Shown in pieces: positions 17,999 through 26,713 of a stretch of 64,000 nt of DNA. Every line of letters begins with the position of its first letter. The first letter of the stretch is position 1. Origin of the DNA: Halopseudomonas xinjiangensis. GTDB taxonomy: Bacteria; Pseudomonadota; Gammaproteobacteria; Pseudomonadales; Pseudomonadaceae. The stretch lies in contig NZ_LT629736.1 of assembly GCF_900104945.1 (NCBI RefSeq), forward strand, positions 1,240,001 to 1,304,000, in the 5' to 3' direction. A model generated the notes under the pieces. The model searched no databases. It saw only the letters and a list, made by a program, of their open reading frames with translations, and was not told the DNA's origin. The translations under genes and the position numbers were made by a program.

Positions 17999-19174
17999 TC
18001 AGTTCTGCCCATCGGTGCTGGCAGCGTTCTCGTGCGGCGTCGGCTCGCGCTCGAAGGGGCGGGTGCGTACCTCGCTGCCGCTACGAACGCCTTGCCAGCC
18101 GTCGACGATGATGCGTTCGCCTGGCTCCAGTCCGTCTCTCACGACCCAAGCGCTGCCGCGCATGTCGCCCAGCTGGATCTGTCGTGTCTGGGCCTCGTTC
18201 GCCTCGCTGAGCACCATGACGCTGCCGCCGCGATTGGTCATCATCACCGCTCTTTGGGGGATCAATATTCCGGAGGGTCTGGAGCCGGCGAGGACTCTGG
18301 CTTGAACGAACTGACCGGGCAGCAGCGAGCGATCGGGGTTGGGAAACTGCGCCCGGGCGGCGACGGTCCCGGTTGAGCGATCAACCGTCATCGCCAGAAA
18401 GTCGATGTAGCCGGGGTGCGGATATTCGGCACCGTTCTCCAGAATCAGCCGAACCTCTACTTTGCCGTCCTCGGGCAGAACCAGTTGTCCGGAAGCGAAC
18501 TGGGCGCGCAGGGCGAGCAGGTCGGAGTTGGATTGGGCTATGTTCACGTAGACAGGATCGGTCTGCTCCACTCGGGTCATCAGCGTGGCTTCGGCAGCAC
18601 TGACCAGGGCCCCTTCGGTGACTTCCGCGCGTCCGGCGACTCCGGCAATGGGCGCGGTGACGCGCGAGTATTCCAGGCTCAGCTGGGCGCTTTCCACCGC
18701 TGCCTCGGCCTGGGAGACCGCCGCTCGGGCAGTACGTGCATTGGCGACGGCGGTGTCGTACTCCTGACGGCTGATGGCGCCGCGCTTGACCAGCTCCTCA
18801 TAGCGCTCTGCGTTGCGGGTGGCGTTGGTGGCGTTGGCCTGGGCACTTTCCAGTGCGGCCTGGGCGGAATTCAGGTTCGCCTGCATCTCCCTCGGATCGA
18901 TCAGAAATAGCTCCTGGCCAGCTTCCACCTCGGTACCTTCTTCGTACAGGCGGCGCTGGACAATACCGGTGACGCGCGCGCGAACCTCGGCTGTGCGGAA
19001 CGCTTCAACCCGCCCGGGTAATTCGACCACGTTCTGCACCGGCTGGGTCTCCAACGTCATTACCGCCACTTCAGGCGGTGGACGGGACCCTTGCTGCTGC
19101 GACTGGTCCTCCGAGCAGGCGACAAGCAAGGTTGAAGCAAGCAGAAAACAATACTTTACGGCTGACGAAATCAT
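17999..19174 (-). CDS. RND efflux periplasmic adaptor (membrane fusion protein), lipoprotein
   Basis: ATG at 19174 gives a 391-residue product starting with a lipoprotein signal (lipobox LVAC near residue 20); a longer frame upstream lacks any signal and is rejected. Features of the HlyD/AcrA family follow: lipoyl half-motifs (VRARVTGIVQRRLYEEGTEV and SRVTAPIAGVAGRAEVTEG) around an alpha-helical hairpin rich in Ala (residues about 90-160), then the beta-barrel and membrane-proximal domains. It links the permease to the outer-membrane channel. Stop and permease start are separated by a single base, so translation is coupled. No local regulator gene is visible. Confidence 0.92.
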   Translation of the reverse strand: MISSAVKYCFLLASTLLVACSEDQSQQQGSRPPPEVAVMTLETQPVQNVVELPGRVEAFRTAEVRARVTGIVQRRLYEEGTEVEAGQELFLIDPREMQANLNSAQAALESAQANATNATRNAERYEELVKRGAISRQEYDTAVANARTARAAVSQAEAAVESAQLSLEYSRVTAPIAGVAGRAEVTEGALVSAAEATLMTRVEQTDPVYVNIAQSNSDLLALRAQFASGQLVLPEDGKVEVRLILENGAEYPHPGYIDFLAMTVDRSTGTVAARAQFPNPDRSLLPGQFVQARVLAGSRPSGILIPQRAVMMTNRGGSVMVLSEANEAQTRQIQLGDMRGSAWVVRDGLEPGERIIVDGWQGVRSGSEVRTRPFEREPTPHENAASTDGQN

Positions 19175-19413
19175 CTGGGTTCCAGGATCGTTGCACAGGG
19201 CTCCGGAGAAGGCCGGGCTAAGGCTGCAATGGTTCTTTCTCGACAGCATTGACCGCCTGGCGTTCCGCTTGCCGCTCGTCCGGCGTACTCTAAACTTTCT
19301 GTTACATGCTCAGTCGCACTCACATGGATACAGGTTGCAGGGAAGTATCGAGACAGTAGTAAGCGTCGCCATAGGATCGGCAATCGGGTCGACGCACGAA
19401 GGAGCATGGAATC

Positions 19414-20952
19414 ATGCTGTTCAATTCGACGGTCTTCATCGCCGGCTTCCTCCCGGTCGTCCTCCTCGGGTTCATTCTGCTTGCTGGTACTGGTCGCCAA
19501 CGGTGGGCAGTGATCTGGCTCGCGCTGGCCTCGCTGTTCTTCTATAGCTGGTGGAATCCGGCGTATCTCCCTTTGCTCGTGGCGAGCATCGTGGCCAATT
19601 TCGTGCTGGGCGGGTACCTGATGCGCAGACCGTCGCGCTGGGTGCTGATTGCGGGCGTCGCCGCCAACGTGCTCCTGCTTGCCTACTACAAGTACACCGG
19701 GTTTCTGTTCGGCACGATTGATGGGGCGCTCGATACCGGTTGGCGTATCGATGACATCATCCTGCCGCTGGCAATTTCATTCTTCACCTTCCAGCAGATC
19801 GCCTATCTGGTCGATGCGTACGACGGCGAAGTGCAGGAGCACGACTTTTTCAACTATTGCCTGTTCATTGCGTTCTTCCCGCAGCTTATCGCTGGCCCGA
19901 TCACCCACCATGGCGAGATGCTCCCGCAGTTTCGCGACCGCGATATGTTCAGGCCGCGCGTGCAGAGCCTGGCGATCGGGGCGACGGTGTTTCTGCTTGG
20001 CCTGTTCAAGAAGGTAATCATTGCCGATCCATTGGGGCAGATGGCTTCGCCAAGCTTCGCCGAGGCCGCGACAGGAAGCATTCCCGGTTTTGTCGAGGCG
20101 TGGACGGGCGCAGTGGGATATACGCTGCAGATCTACTTTGACTTTTCCGGCTACAGCGACATGGCGATAGGTCTGGCTCTGTTGTTCGGCATCAGCTTGC
20201 CCGTCAACTTCAACAGCCCGTTCAAGGCGCGAAACGTCATCGATTACTGGTCGCGCTGGCACATGACGCTGACGCGCTTCCTGACCGCTTACATCTACAA
20301 CCCGATCGTTTTGCGCAAGAGCCGGGCGCGACTCGCTGCGGGTAAGCCGCAACCGCGGCGCGGCAGGATGACCGCAGGCACATTCGCCGCTCTGGTCGCG
20401 TATCCGACGATTCTGACGATGTTCATTTCCGGGGTCTGGCATGGCGCCGGGTGGCAATTCGTGGTGTTCGGTCTGCTGCATGGTTTCTATCTGGTCGTCG
20501 CCCATGGCTGGCGTGCCTGGAAAGTGCGCCGCGGGTGGGAGCTCGATAGCGACCGGGTTGTACATCGGGTAGCGGCAGTGCTGGTGACCTTCGGCTGCGT
20601 CGTCGTAGCCATGGTGTTCTTCCGTGCCGAAAGCGTTTCGGCAGCGACGGCAATGCTATCGGGGATGCTCGGCCTTTCCGGCGAGCGCGGCAATCTCGCC
20701 CGAGGCGATGCCTTGATGATCGCGGCGCTTATGGTAGTGGTTTGGGCGCTGCCAAACGTCGAGCAATGGATGGGCCATGCACGGACTGCGCTGAATTTCC
20801 GGGCGCAACCGAGCTGGACCGAACGCTGGCTGCCTGTGCTCACCTGGCGACTGACGCCTGTGATGGGAGCGGCGGTGGGTGTGGCGGGATTCTTTGCTTT
20901 GGCGGTGGCGTTTTCCGAAGCCCCCACGGAGTTTCTCTATTTCCAGTTCTGA
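19414..20952 (+). CDS. MBOAT family O-acyltransferase (DltB/AlgI-like)
   Basis: First gene of a four-gene unit. The 512-residue multi-pass membrane protein has the MBOAT core: WNPAYLPLLVASIVANF near the N terminus, FDFSGYSDMAIGLALLFGI in the middle, YWSRWHMTLTRFL, and the catalytic GVWHGAGWQ with His343 followed by LLHGFY. Family members such as AlgI and DltB move acyl groups across or at the inner membrane to an extracytoplasmic acceptor. GGAG lies 11 nt before the ATG. The gene is followed after 39 bp by an FkbH-type gene, a carrier protein and an SGNH protein, which together mirror the Dlt operon with a different loading enzyme. Confidence 0.9.
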   Translation: MLFNSTVFIAGFLPVVLLGFILLAGTGRQRWAVIWLALASLFFYSWWNPAYLPLLVASIVANFVLGGYLMRRPSRWVLIAGVAANVLLLAYYKYTGFLFGTIDGALDTGWRIDDIILPLAISFFTFQQIAYLVDAYDGEVQEHDFFNYCLFIAFFPQLIAGPITHHGEMLPQFRDRDMFRPRVQSLAIGATVFLLGLFKKVIIADPLGQMASPSFAEAATGSIPGFVEAWTGAVGYTLQIYFDFSGYSDMAIGLALLFGISLPVNFNSPFKARNVIDYWSRWHMTLTRFLTAYIYNPIVLRKSRARLAAGKPQPRRGRMTAGTFAALVAYPTILTMFISGVWHGAGWQFVVFGLLHGFYLVVAHGWRAWKVRRGWELDSDRVVHRVAAVLVTFGCVVVAMVFFRAESVSAATAMLSGMLGLSGERGNLARGDALMIAALMVVVWALPNVEQWMGHARTALNFRAQPSWTERWLPVLTWRLTPVMGAAVGVAGFFALAVAFSEAPTEFLYFQF

Positions 20953-20991
20953 CACTGGCGGGCAGTTTCGACGCTGGAAGGAGTGTGGTTG

Positions 20992-22911
20992 ATGGAACAG
21001 TTGTGTTGGCTCCCGCCTCATGCTGATCTTGCTGTGGCAATAGGGGAGGCCAAGCGCGAGCCGGATGCGGTCAAGCGTCTGCAGCTGGCCGCTGGGCTCG
21101 CTGGCTTCCGTCGAGACTTCATGTCGACCAACAAGCTTGATCGCCTTGCCGCTGAAGGCCTGTCACAGCTGGGCGATGATTCGCTGGCTGCCGGGCTGAC
21201 CAGCCGCCGCGTGGCGATCCTCGCTTCCCACACGGTGGACCAACTTGTGCCGGCGTTGCGCGTGGCCGGGCTCGAACGTCGACTTGCGCTGTCCGTTCAC
21301 GTCGCGCCATACGGAATGTATCGGCAGGCACTGCTCACTGACGACACCGACCTGGCCAGGTTCGCTCCGCAGGTAGTGGTGCTGGCGCTTGACGCGCGGG
21401 ACGCACCGATCCAGCTGCCGCTCCAGTCTGGCGATGAGGATGTTGCCGAAGCGATCCAGTTGCGGGTGGACGAGTTACGGATGCTGTGGCGCCGCGCTCG
21501 CGAGCGCTTCACCGCGCAGATCATTCAGCAAACCCTGGTGCCGATGGATCCGCCGGTATTTGGTTCGTACGAAGCACTGGTGCCAGCGGCACCCTACAAC
21601 GTCGTCCAGCGTCTGAACCACGCTATCCGACTTGCCGCACGGGAGGAGGGCGTTCTGCTGCTCGATCTCGCCTGGCACGCCGCGCAGGGCTCGTACGGTG
21701 ACGGCCTGGCGGACGCGGTGCGCTGGCACCAGGCCAAGCAGTTGGTCAGCCCCAATCTTGCGCCCTTGTACGCCGACCATCTCGCGCGCGTCATTGCTGC
21801 CAGCGCCGGATTGTCGCGCAAATGCCTGGTGCTGGATCTGGACAACACCCTTTGGGGCGGGGTGGTTGGCGACGACGGGGTGAACGGCATTCAGATCGGG
21901 CAGGGCAATCCGACCGGGGAGGCCTATCTTGCGTTCCAGCATTACGTCGCGCTGCTGGCCCGGCGCGGGATCATCCTCGCGGTATGCAGCAAGAATGACC
22001 TGGCGGTCGCCGAAGCGGCTTTCGAACACCCGGAAATGGTGATCAAGCGCAGCGACATAGCCGCATTCGTTGCCAACTGGGATGACAAGGCCGGCAATCT
22101 GCGGCGGATCGCCTCGATGCTCGATATCGGCCTGGACAGCCTGGTATTCGTCGACGACAACCCGGCCGAGCGCGACATCGTGCGCCGTGAACTGCCTCAG
22201 GTGGCGGTACCGGAGCTGCCCGAGGACGTCGCCGACTATGCGGCGCGCATCGCTGCGGGCGGTTACTTCGAAGCCGTTTCTTTCACGGCCGACGATGCCG
22301 CCCGAGGCCGTAGTTATGCGCTCAACGTGGAGCGCAAAGCCGCACTTGGCCAGGCTACCGATATGGACGGCTATCTGCGCGGATTGCAGATGGTGATGCA
22401 GGCGACACAGGTGGGCCCGTCGGAGCTGCCACGTACCACGCAACTGATCAACAAGACCAATCAGTTCAACCTGACGACTCGGCGGTACAGCGAGGCGCAG
22501 GTCGAGCGCTTCGCCAGGGACCCGCGGTCGTTGGCGCTGGCTATCCGGCTCAGCGACAAGTTCGGTGACAACGGATTGATCAGCGTGGTGCTGGGTGGGC
22601 CTGAAGACCAGGCTGCCGAGGACTCCTTGCTCATCGACAGCTGGGTAATGAGCTGCCGGGTATTGGGGAGACAGGTCGAAACTGCCGTGCTCGATGCCCT
22701 GGTGCAGCTGGCACGCAGCAAGGGCTACGAGACGCTCATTGGCGTATACCGCCCGACCGCGCGTAACGGTATGGTCGCCGAACATTACCCGAAGCTTGGC
22801 TTCGAGGCGTGCCCCGCCCCGGCAGCCGCCGAGGCCGAAGCGACCTATTGGCGCCTTGCGCTTGATTCGGCCGCACCGAAAACACACCACATCGAGATCG
22901 AGATTCCATGA
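20992..22911 (+). CDS. FkbH-like HAD-IIIC phosphatase/acyltransferase
   Basis: ATG at 20992 (GGAAGGAG 8 nt upstream) gives 639 residues. The first 270 residues match the N-terminal region of FkbH-type proteins; a HAD domain begins near 280 with LDLDNTLWGGVVGDDG and continues with VCSKND and VFVDDNPAERD; the C-terminal part resembles a GNAT-like acyltransferase (INKTNQFNLTTRRYSEAQV, SWVMSCRVLGRQVE, GVYRPTARNGMVAEHYPKLGF). Characterised relatives dephosphorylate 1,3-bisphosphoglycerate and load glyceryl onto an acyl carrier protein. The stop overlaps the start of a carrier protein gene (ATGA), strongly supporting that partner. The actual acyl group used here is not known. Confidence 0.88.
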   Translation: MEQLCWLPPHADLAVAIGEAKREPDAVKRLQLAAGLAGFRRDFMSTNKLDRLAAEGLSQLGDDSLAAGLTSRRVAILASHTVDQLVPALRVAGLERRLALSVHVAPYGMYRQALLTDDTDLARFAPQVVVLALDARDAPIQLPLQSGDEDVAEAIQLRVDELRMLWRRARERFTAQIIQQTLVPMDPPVFGSYEALVPAAPYNVVQRLNHAIRLAAREEGVLLLDLAWHAAQGSYGDGLADAVRWHQAKQLVSPNLAPLYADHLARVIAASAGLSRKCLVLDLDNTLWGGVVGDDGVNGIQIGQGNPTGEAYLAFQHYVALLARRGIILAVCSKNDLAVAEAAFEHPEMVIKRSDIAAFVANWDDKAGNLRRIASMLDIGLDSLVFVDDNPAERDIVRRELPQVAVPELPEDVADYAARIAAGGYFEAVSFTADDAARGRSYALNVERKAALGQATDMDGYLRGLQMVMQATQVGPSELPRTTQLINKTNQFNLTTRRYSEAQVERFARDPRSLALAIRLSDKFGDNGLISVVLGGPEDQAAEDSLLIDSWVMSCRVLGRQVETAVLDALVQLARSKGYETLIGVYRPTARNGMVAEHYPKLGFEACPAPAAAEAEATYWRLALDSAAPKTHHIEIEIP

Positions 22912-23156
22912 CCGAAGATGAAGTACTGAAAGCGCTGCATCCGTTGTTTCAGGACGTGTTCGATGATGACGACATTGTGCTCACCCCAGAGACCTCGGCG
23001 CCGGATATAGAGGGCTGGGACAGCCTGGCGCATGTGAGCCTGATCGTCGCTGCCGAGCAGCGCTTCGGAGTCAAATTCCGTACCGCAGAGCTCGAGTCGC
23101 TGCGCAACGTCGGTCACTTCGCCGAGTTGATCAGCAGCAAGCTCAATGGAGTCTAA
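22908..23156 (+). CDS. Acyl carrier protein
   Basis: The 82-residue acidic protein has the four-helix carrier layout and the phosphopantetheine site GWDSLAHV with Ser39. Its start overlaps the FkbH stop by 4 bp. It is distinct from the fatty-acid AcpP and is dedicated by position to the FkbH-like enzyme, presumably as the glyceryl or acyl shuttle for the MBOAT protein, the role DltC plays in D-alanylation. Confidence 0.92.
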   Translation: MTEDEVLKALHPLFQDVFDDDDIVLTPETSAPDIEGWDSLAHVSLIVAAEQRFGVKFRTAELESLRNVGHFAELISSKLNGV

Positions 23157-23161
23157 ACAGC

Positions 23162-24169
23162 ATGAAAGCGGGTGATTCCTTCAAGGATAAGCCAGCAGCA
23201 GGCCCTGAGCGCAGCCCGCGCGGTTACGCGATTGGCATGTTCGGAGGGCTGGTTGTCAGCATGGCGGTGTTTGCCACGTTGCTGCTGGGGCTCGGGCGCA
23301 CCGGCCATCTTCCTCCGCCGGCGTTCTCCAACAGCATTTGCGTAGACGAAAAACTCGCCTTCATGCGAGACCACCCGGTAGCAGATCCGAACCTGCTCAT
23401 CGTTGGCTCGTCAGTAGCCTGGCGTCACGTGGACAGCTCAACGCTTTCCGAGCATGCGCCAGGTGTCAGGCCGCTGAACGGGGCATTCTGCGGACTACAT
23501 GCCAACCAGACGCTGTACGTCGCAAACTGGTTGCTCGACCGCGAGCCTGGCATTCGCGATGTGGTCATGGTCGTCGATCCCATCGACTTCAGCGAATGCG
23601 CGGTCAATCGCGACGCGATTTTCAACCGCGAGGACGCGGATCGCTATGTGTACGCTGATACCTGGCCATGGCAGTACTACATGCGTTATTTCGCGCCAGG
23701 GTCGCTGCTGCGCAACGCCGCCAGCATAAAGACCAAGCGAACCGATCCGCAGAGCATGGATCCGCTGCGGTTCACGCCATCCGGAGCGGGACCGCTGACC
23801 ACGAGTAAAAGCCGTGGCCTGTTCTATGGAGCCCCTCCGCCGCTCGATCCGGTCTGTTTCGCATCGCTGAAGCAGCTTGCGACCCGACTCGATCAGGAAG
23901 GGCGCAGGTTCACCGTGGTGTCCACGCCGTTGCATCCGGCATGGAAGGCTCAGGTGGACCCGGACGGAACATTGCTCAAAAGCTTCGATTCGCACTTGCT
24001 GGAAGCCTTGTCTGGCACCGATGGGCAGTACTGGAATGTTGACCGCGAGTGGGCGCCGTCGGAAGACGGGTTCGTCGATGCCATCCATATGCGCTGGCCA
24101 GCCGCCAAGGAGTTTTCCGAAAACCTCGGGCGTCGGCTGCGCTGGCCGACGCTTGCCGGGCCGTCGTGA
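23162..24169 (+). CDS. Membrane-anchored SGNH-hydrolase-like protein (DltD/AlgJ-like)
   Basis: The 335-residue protein has one N-terminal membrane helix (about residues 25-47) and an extracytoplasmic domain with the SGNH-type motifs: GSSVAWRH with Ser83 or Ser84 and, near the C terminus, DAIH giving Asp306 and His309. Such anchored domains complete acyl transfer to a polymer in the alginate (AlgJ/AlgX) and D-alanine (DltD) systems. GGAG precedes the ATG, 5 bp after the carrier protein stop. It is the last gene of the four-gene unit. The family assignment rests on motif layout and context; sequence divergence is high. Confidence 0.7.
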   Translation: MKAGDSFKDKPAAGPERSPRGYAIGMFGGLVVSMAVFATLLLGLGRTGHLPPPAFSNSICVDEKLAFMRDHPVADPNLLIVGSSVAWRHVDSSTLSEHAPGVRPLNGAFCGLHANQTLYVANWLLDREPGIRDVVMVVDPIDFSECAVNRDAIFNREDADRYVYADTWPWQYYMRYFAPGSLLRNAASIKTKRTDPQSMDPLRFTPSGAGPLTTSKSRGLFYGAPPPLDPVCFASLKQLATRLDQEGRRFTVVSTPLHPAWKAQVDPDGTLLKSFDSHLLEALSGTDGQYWNVDREWAPSEDGFVDAIHMRWPAAKEFSENLGRRLRWPTLAGPS

Positions 24170-24261
24170 CCGGTCTGCCGCTGGTCGAGCTCAGCGGCTG
24201 AATGGTGAACTGAATCGTCGCGCTCGTTTCTATACGGCATGCTATGCCGTAGGAACGAATC

Positions 24262-24780
24262 ATGATCATTACCCCGCAAACGCCTGAGAAAGCGATCAAG
24301 GAAATGGAGACGGAAATCTTCGTCTCCCCGAAGGATCGTCTCGACTTCTACCGTCGCGAAATACACAACGAGACCAGTAACCTCTCCAGCCGCACCAACG
24401 CGTATCTCTCGGCTCAGTCGTTCCTGGTGATCGCCTACTCGTCGTCCATGGCAAACAGAAATCCCGAATGGGGTGAGATATTCACCCTGGTCGTTCCGGC
24501 GACGCTGGCGTTGTTCGGCATCCTCAGCTCGCTGAGCGCCTGGCCGGGGATCAAGGCAGCCTGCGATATCATCGACCACTGGTACGTCAAACAGACCGGG
24601 TTGCTCAACTGCGAACCGGTGATTGGCCAGGCCTATGATGATTCGCCGCTGTTTTCCACCTGGGAATCAAGCCATTCCGGGCAACGCAAGAGTCTGGTGT
24701 TTTCCAAACGAACCCCGTGGCTGTTCTCGGGATTCTGGTTGTTTCTAGGGAGCTTCGCGATCTGGATCAATCTTCTCTGA
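24262..24780 (+). CDS. Hypothetical membrane protein, 172 aa
   Basis: Not recognised. A hydrophilic N-terminal stretch (about 60 residues, predicted helical and charged) is followed by hydrophobic segments around 50-65, 75-95 and 155-171, so it is probably an inner-membrane protein with two or three helices. A TAGGA motif precedes the ATG. It lies 92 bp downstream of the SGNH gene on the same strand, so it could be co-transcribed, but the gap leaves this open. Confidence 0.6.
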   Translation: MIITPQTPEKAIKEMETEIFVSPKDRLDFYRREIHNETSNLSSRTNAYLSAQSFLVIAYSSSMANRNPEWGEIFTLVVPATLALFGILSSLSAWPGIKAACDIIDHWYVKQTGLLNCEPVIGQAYDDSPLFSTWESSHSGQRKSLVFSKRTPWLFSGFWLFLGSFAIWINLL

Positions 24781-24886
24781 ACCGCCTACTCACAAAGACG
24801 TAGTCGCGAGTGCCACCTTTGCGCGACGAAATGTGCGCATTGCTCTGCTAGCCTTTGCATGGTGATCACCGATACGGACCCCAGCC

Positions 24887-25291
24887 ATGCACATTCAGAC
24901 CTACGCCGATCTCATCGCCGCCGCACGCGCACAACCGGAGCCCCAGCGGCTGCTGTTCGTTTTCGCCCGGGCCGAGTTGCCCGATGGTGCCACGGCTGAG
25001 CAAAAGGCATCGTTCGAGCAAGGCGAGGGCGGTGCGCTCGCACCGGTGCTCTGTGTCGACAAGAGCACCGAGGAAGCCGCCGATTTCCAGACGCTGATCG
25101 AGGAATCCGCCCATACCGGGATGAGCTGGGATGTGGCCTTCGTGTCGGCGATGAGCGGCCGGGGCGGGGTGGCTCCCAGTAGCGACGAGACCGAACAGCC
25201 GTTACGCATGATGACCGAGCAGATCCAGGCCGCCATCGTCGGTCAGTTTCTGGCTGTCGATCGTCGGGGAAATCTTCTGCAGCTAGTGTGA
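24887..25291 (+). CDS. Conserved pseudomonad hypothetical protein, 134 aa
   Basis: A soluble protein with the pattern AAARAQPEPQRLLFVFARAELP, a DKSTEEAADFQTL helix and SGRGGVAPSS. Homologues in Pseudomonas genomes are sometimes labelled as a ribonucleotide reductase alpha subunit, but at 134 residues with none of that enzyme's motifs the label cannot be right. No signal peptide or membrane segment is visible. Function unknown. Confidence 0.65.
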   Translation: MHIQTYADLIAAARAQPEPQRLLFVFARAELPDGATAEQKASFEQGEGGALAPVLCVDKSTEEAADFQTLIEESAHTGMSWDVAFVSAMSGRGGVAPSSDETEQPLRMMTEQIQAAIVGQFLAVDRRGNLLQLV

Positions 25292-25341
25292 GGGCGAAAC
25301 GCTGACAGTGCTCCGACCGCAAAGTGCCGCGTAGCTTTGCG

Positions 25342-25359
25342 GTTTCATGAAAATGTAAC
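25342..25359 (+). promoter_or_regulatory. Candidate Pho box upstream of porin
   Basis: GTTTCATGAAAATGTAAC matches 13 of 18 positions of the consensus CTGTCATAAAACTGTCAC, with the expected 7-4-7 heptamer-spacer-heptamer form (the spacer is AAAA). It lies about 130 bp before the porin start. Confidence 0.4.
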
Positions 25360-25490
25360 CATTTCGACTCTGTTCGGTAATAGCAAACGGACATCCTTTC
25401 TTCAGCCGCGAGGGGGGCGACGACAAGCCCTGCAGACGGCCGCCAACGCGAATTCTCCAAAACTGGGAAAGCAAGAAAGGATAACTCTCT

Positions 25491-26522
25491 ATGTCACGCA
25501 AGCTCTTCACTCTGACCGCCATCGCCGCTGCCCTCGCACTGCCCACTACAGCTAGCGCTTACGAGATCATCGGCAAGCAGCTGGAGATTTATGGTCAGGC
25601 TCACCTGTCCATGGACTTCGTTGACAACGATACCGATAGCGAACTGGCACTGGCCAGCAACTCTTCGCGCCTGGGCTTCAAGGGCGTGACTGCGATCAAC
25701 GATCAACTCAACGCCATTTATCAGATCGAATCCAAGATCATCTTCGACGAGGGCGGTGACAACTTCGCTGGCCGCAATACCTTCGTTGGTCTGGGCGGCG
25801 ATTTCGGCAAGGTACTGTTCGGTAACCAGGATACCCCGGTCAAGAATATCCGCGGCGTGTTCGACCTGTTCGGCGACACCGTGGCAGACGCTCGCAACGT
25901 GGCCGATCAGGCCAACCGCCGCGCCAAGAACAGCATCCAGTACATCACTCCGGAAATGGGCGGCCTGATCTTCGGCGCCATGTACTCGACCGCTTTCGAA
26001 GACACTGAAACCGAAGAAGGCCTGGAAAACAACGATTACTCGCTGATGAGCGCCGCCGTCGGCTACACCGCTGGTGGTTTCGAAATCACCGCTGGTTACG
26101 AGAAGACTGATGCTGACGTGACAGAAGACGAAACCGATGCGGCGCGTCTGGCTGCCGGTTACGACTTCGGTGGCTTCCGTCTCGGCGGCATGTATGACCG
26201 CGTTGAAGCAGACGATGCTGATCGTGACGCGTGGGGCGCTAACGGCATGTTCACCTTCGGCGCCAATGCTCTGAAAGTGCAGTACATGATGGCTGATGAC
26301 TGGAGCGACGTGGATGACAGCGGCGCTACTCAGCTGAGCGTTGGTCTGGACCACTCGCTGGCTAAGAATCTCAAGCTATACGGCATCTACAGCCAGTTGG
26401 ATAACGACGACAACACCGCTGCCTACCGCATCAAGGGCGGCCACGACACCGACGTGTACGAAGTCGTAGCAGCCGGTGACGACATCAGCGTGTTCTCGCT
26501 GGGTATGGTCTACAAGTTCTGA
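25491..26522 (+). CDS. Outer-membrane general porin (16-strand, Gram-negative porin family)
   Basis: The 343-residue precursor has a signal peptide (LALPTTASA, cleavage after residue 22), begins its barrel with LEIYGQAHLSMDF, includes the family hallmark SRLGFKGV and ends in VYKF with the C-terminal Phe used for barrel assembly. Many Asp and Glu residues suggest an acidic pore typical of marine or halotolerant bacteria. AAGGA precedes the ATG. A candidate Pho box upstream raises the possibility of phosphate-starvation control. Solute preference cannot be inferred. A strong intrinsic terminator follows. Confidence 0.9.
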   Translation: MSRKLFTLTAIAAALALPTTASAYEIIGKQLEIYGQAHLSMDFVDNDTDSELALASNSSRLGFKGVTAINDQLNAIYQIESKIIFDEGGDNFAGRNTFVGLGGDFGKVLFGNQDTPVKNIRGVFDLFGDTVADARNVADQANRRAKNSIQYITPEMGGLIFGAMYSTAFEDTETEEGLENNDYSLMSAAVGYTAGGFEITAGYEKTDADVTEDETDAARLAAGYDFGGFRLGGMYDRVEADDADRDAWGANGMFTFGANALKVQYMMADDWSDVDDSGATQLSVGLDHSLAKNLKLYGIYSQLDNDDNTAAYRIKGGHDTDVYEVVAAGDDISVFSLGMVYKF

Positions 26523-26564
26523 TCTGCGCCTTCATGCCGGAGCCCTGCCTCCGGTTTGATCGAG

Positions 26565-26590
26565 AATCCCGCCTTCTGGCGGGATTTTTC
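26565..26590 (+). terminator. Intrinsic terminator after porin gene
   Basis: AATCCCGCC and GGCGGGATT form a 9-bp stem with a TTCT loop, followed by a run of T. It begins 42 bp after the porin stop. Confidence 0.9.
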
Positions 26591-26713
26591 GCTTCCGCCG
26601 CCTCGCTGCCATTTCTGAATTTTTCCGCTACGTCGCACCCTAACAAGCAGTGAAGCTGCCGGTGGCAGCGCCAGCGATTAGCGGGCCTGGCCCGATCGAA
26701 CAGGGGCGATACA

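Noticed and set aside
17998-18012. Earlier ATG (18012) for the RND permease
   Set aside because: It overlaps the adaptor stop and adds five residues before the conserved FFIRRP start; the ATG at 17997 fits the family better.
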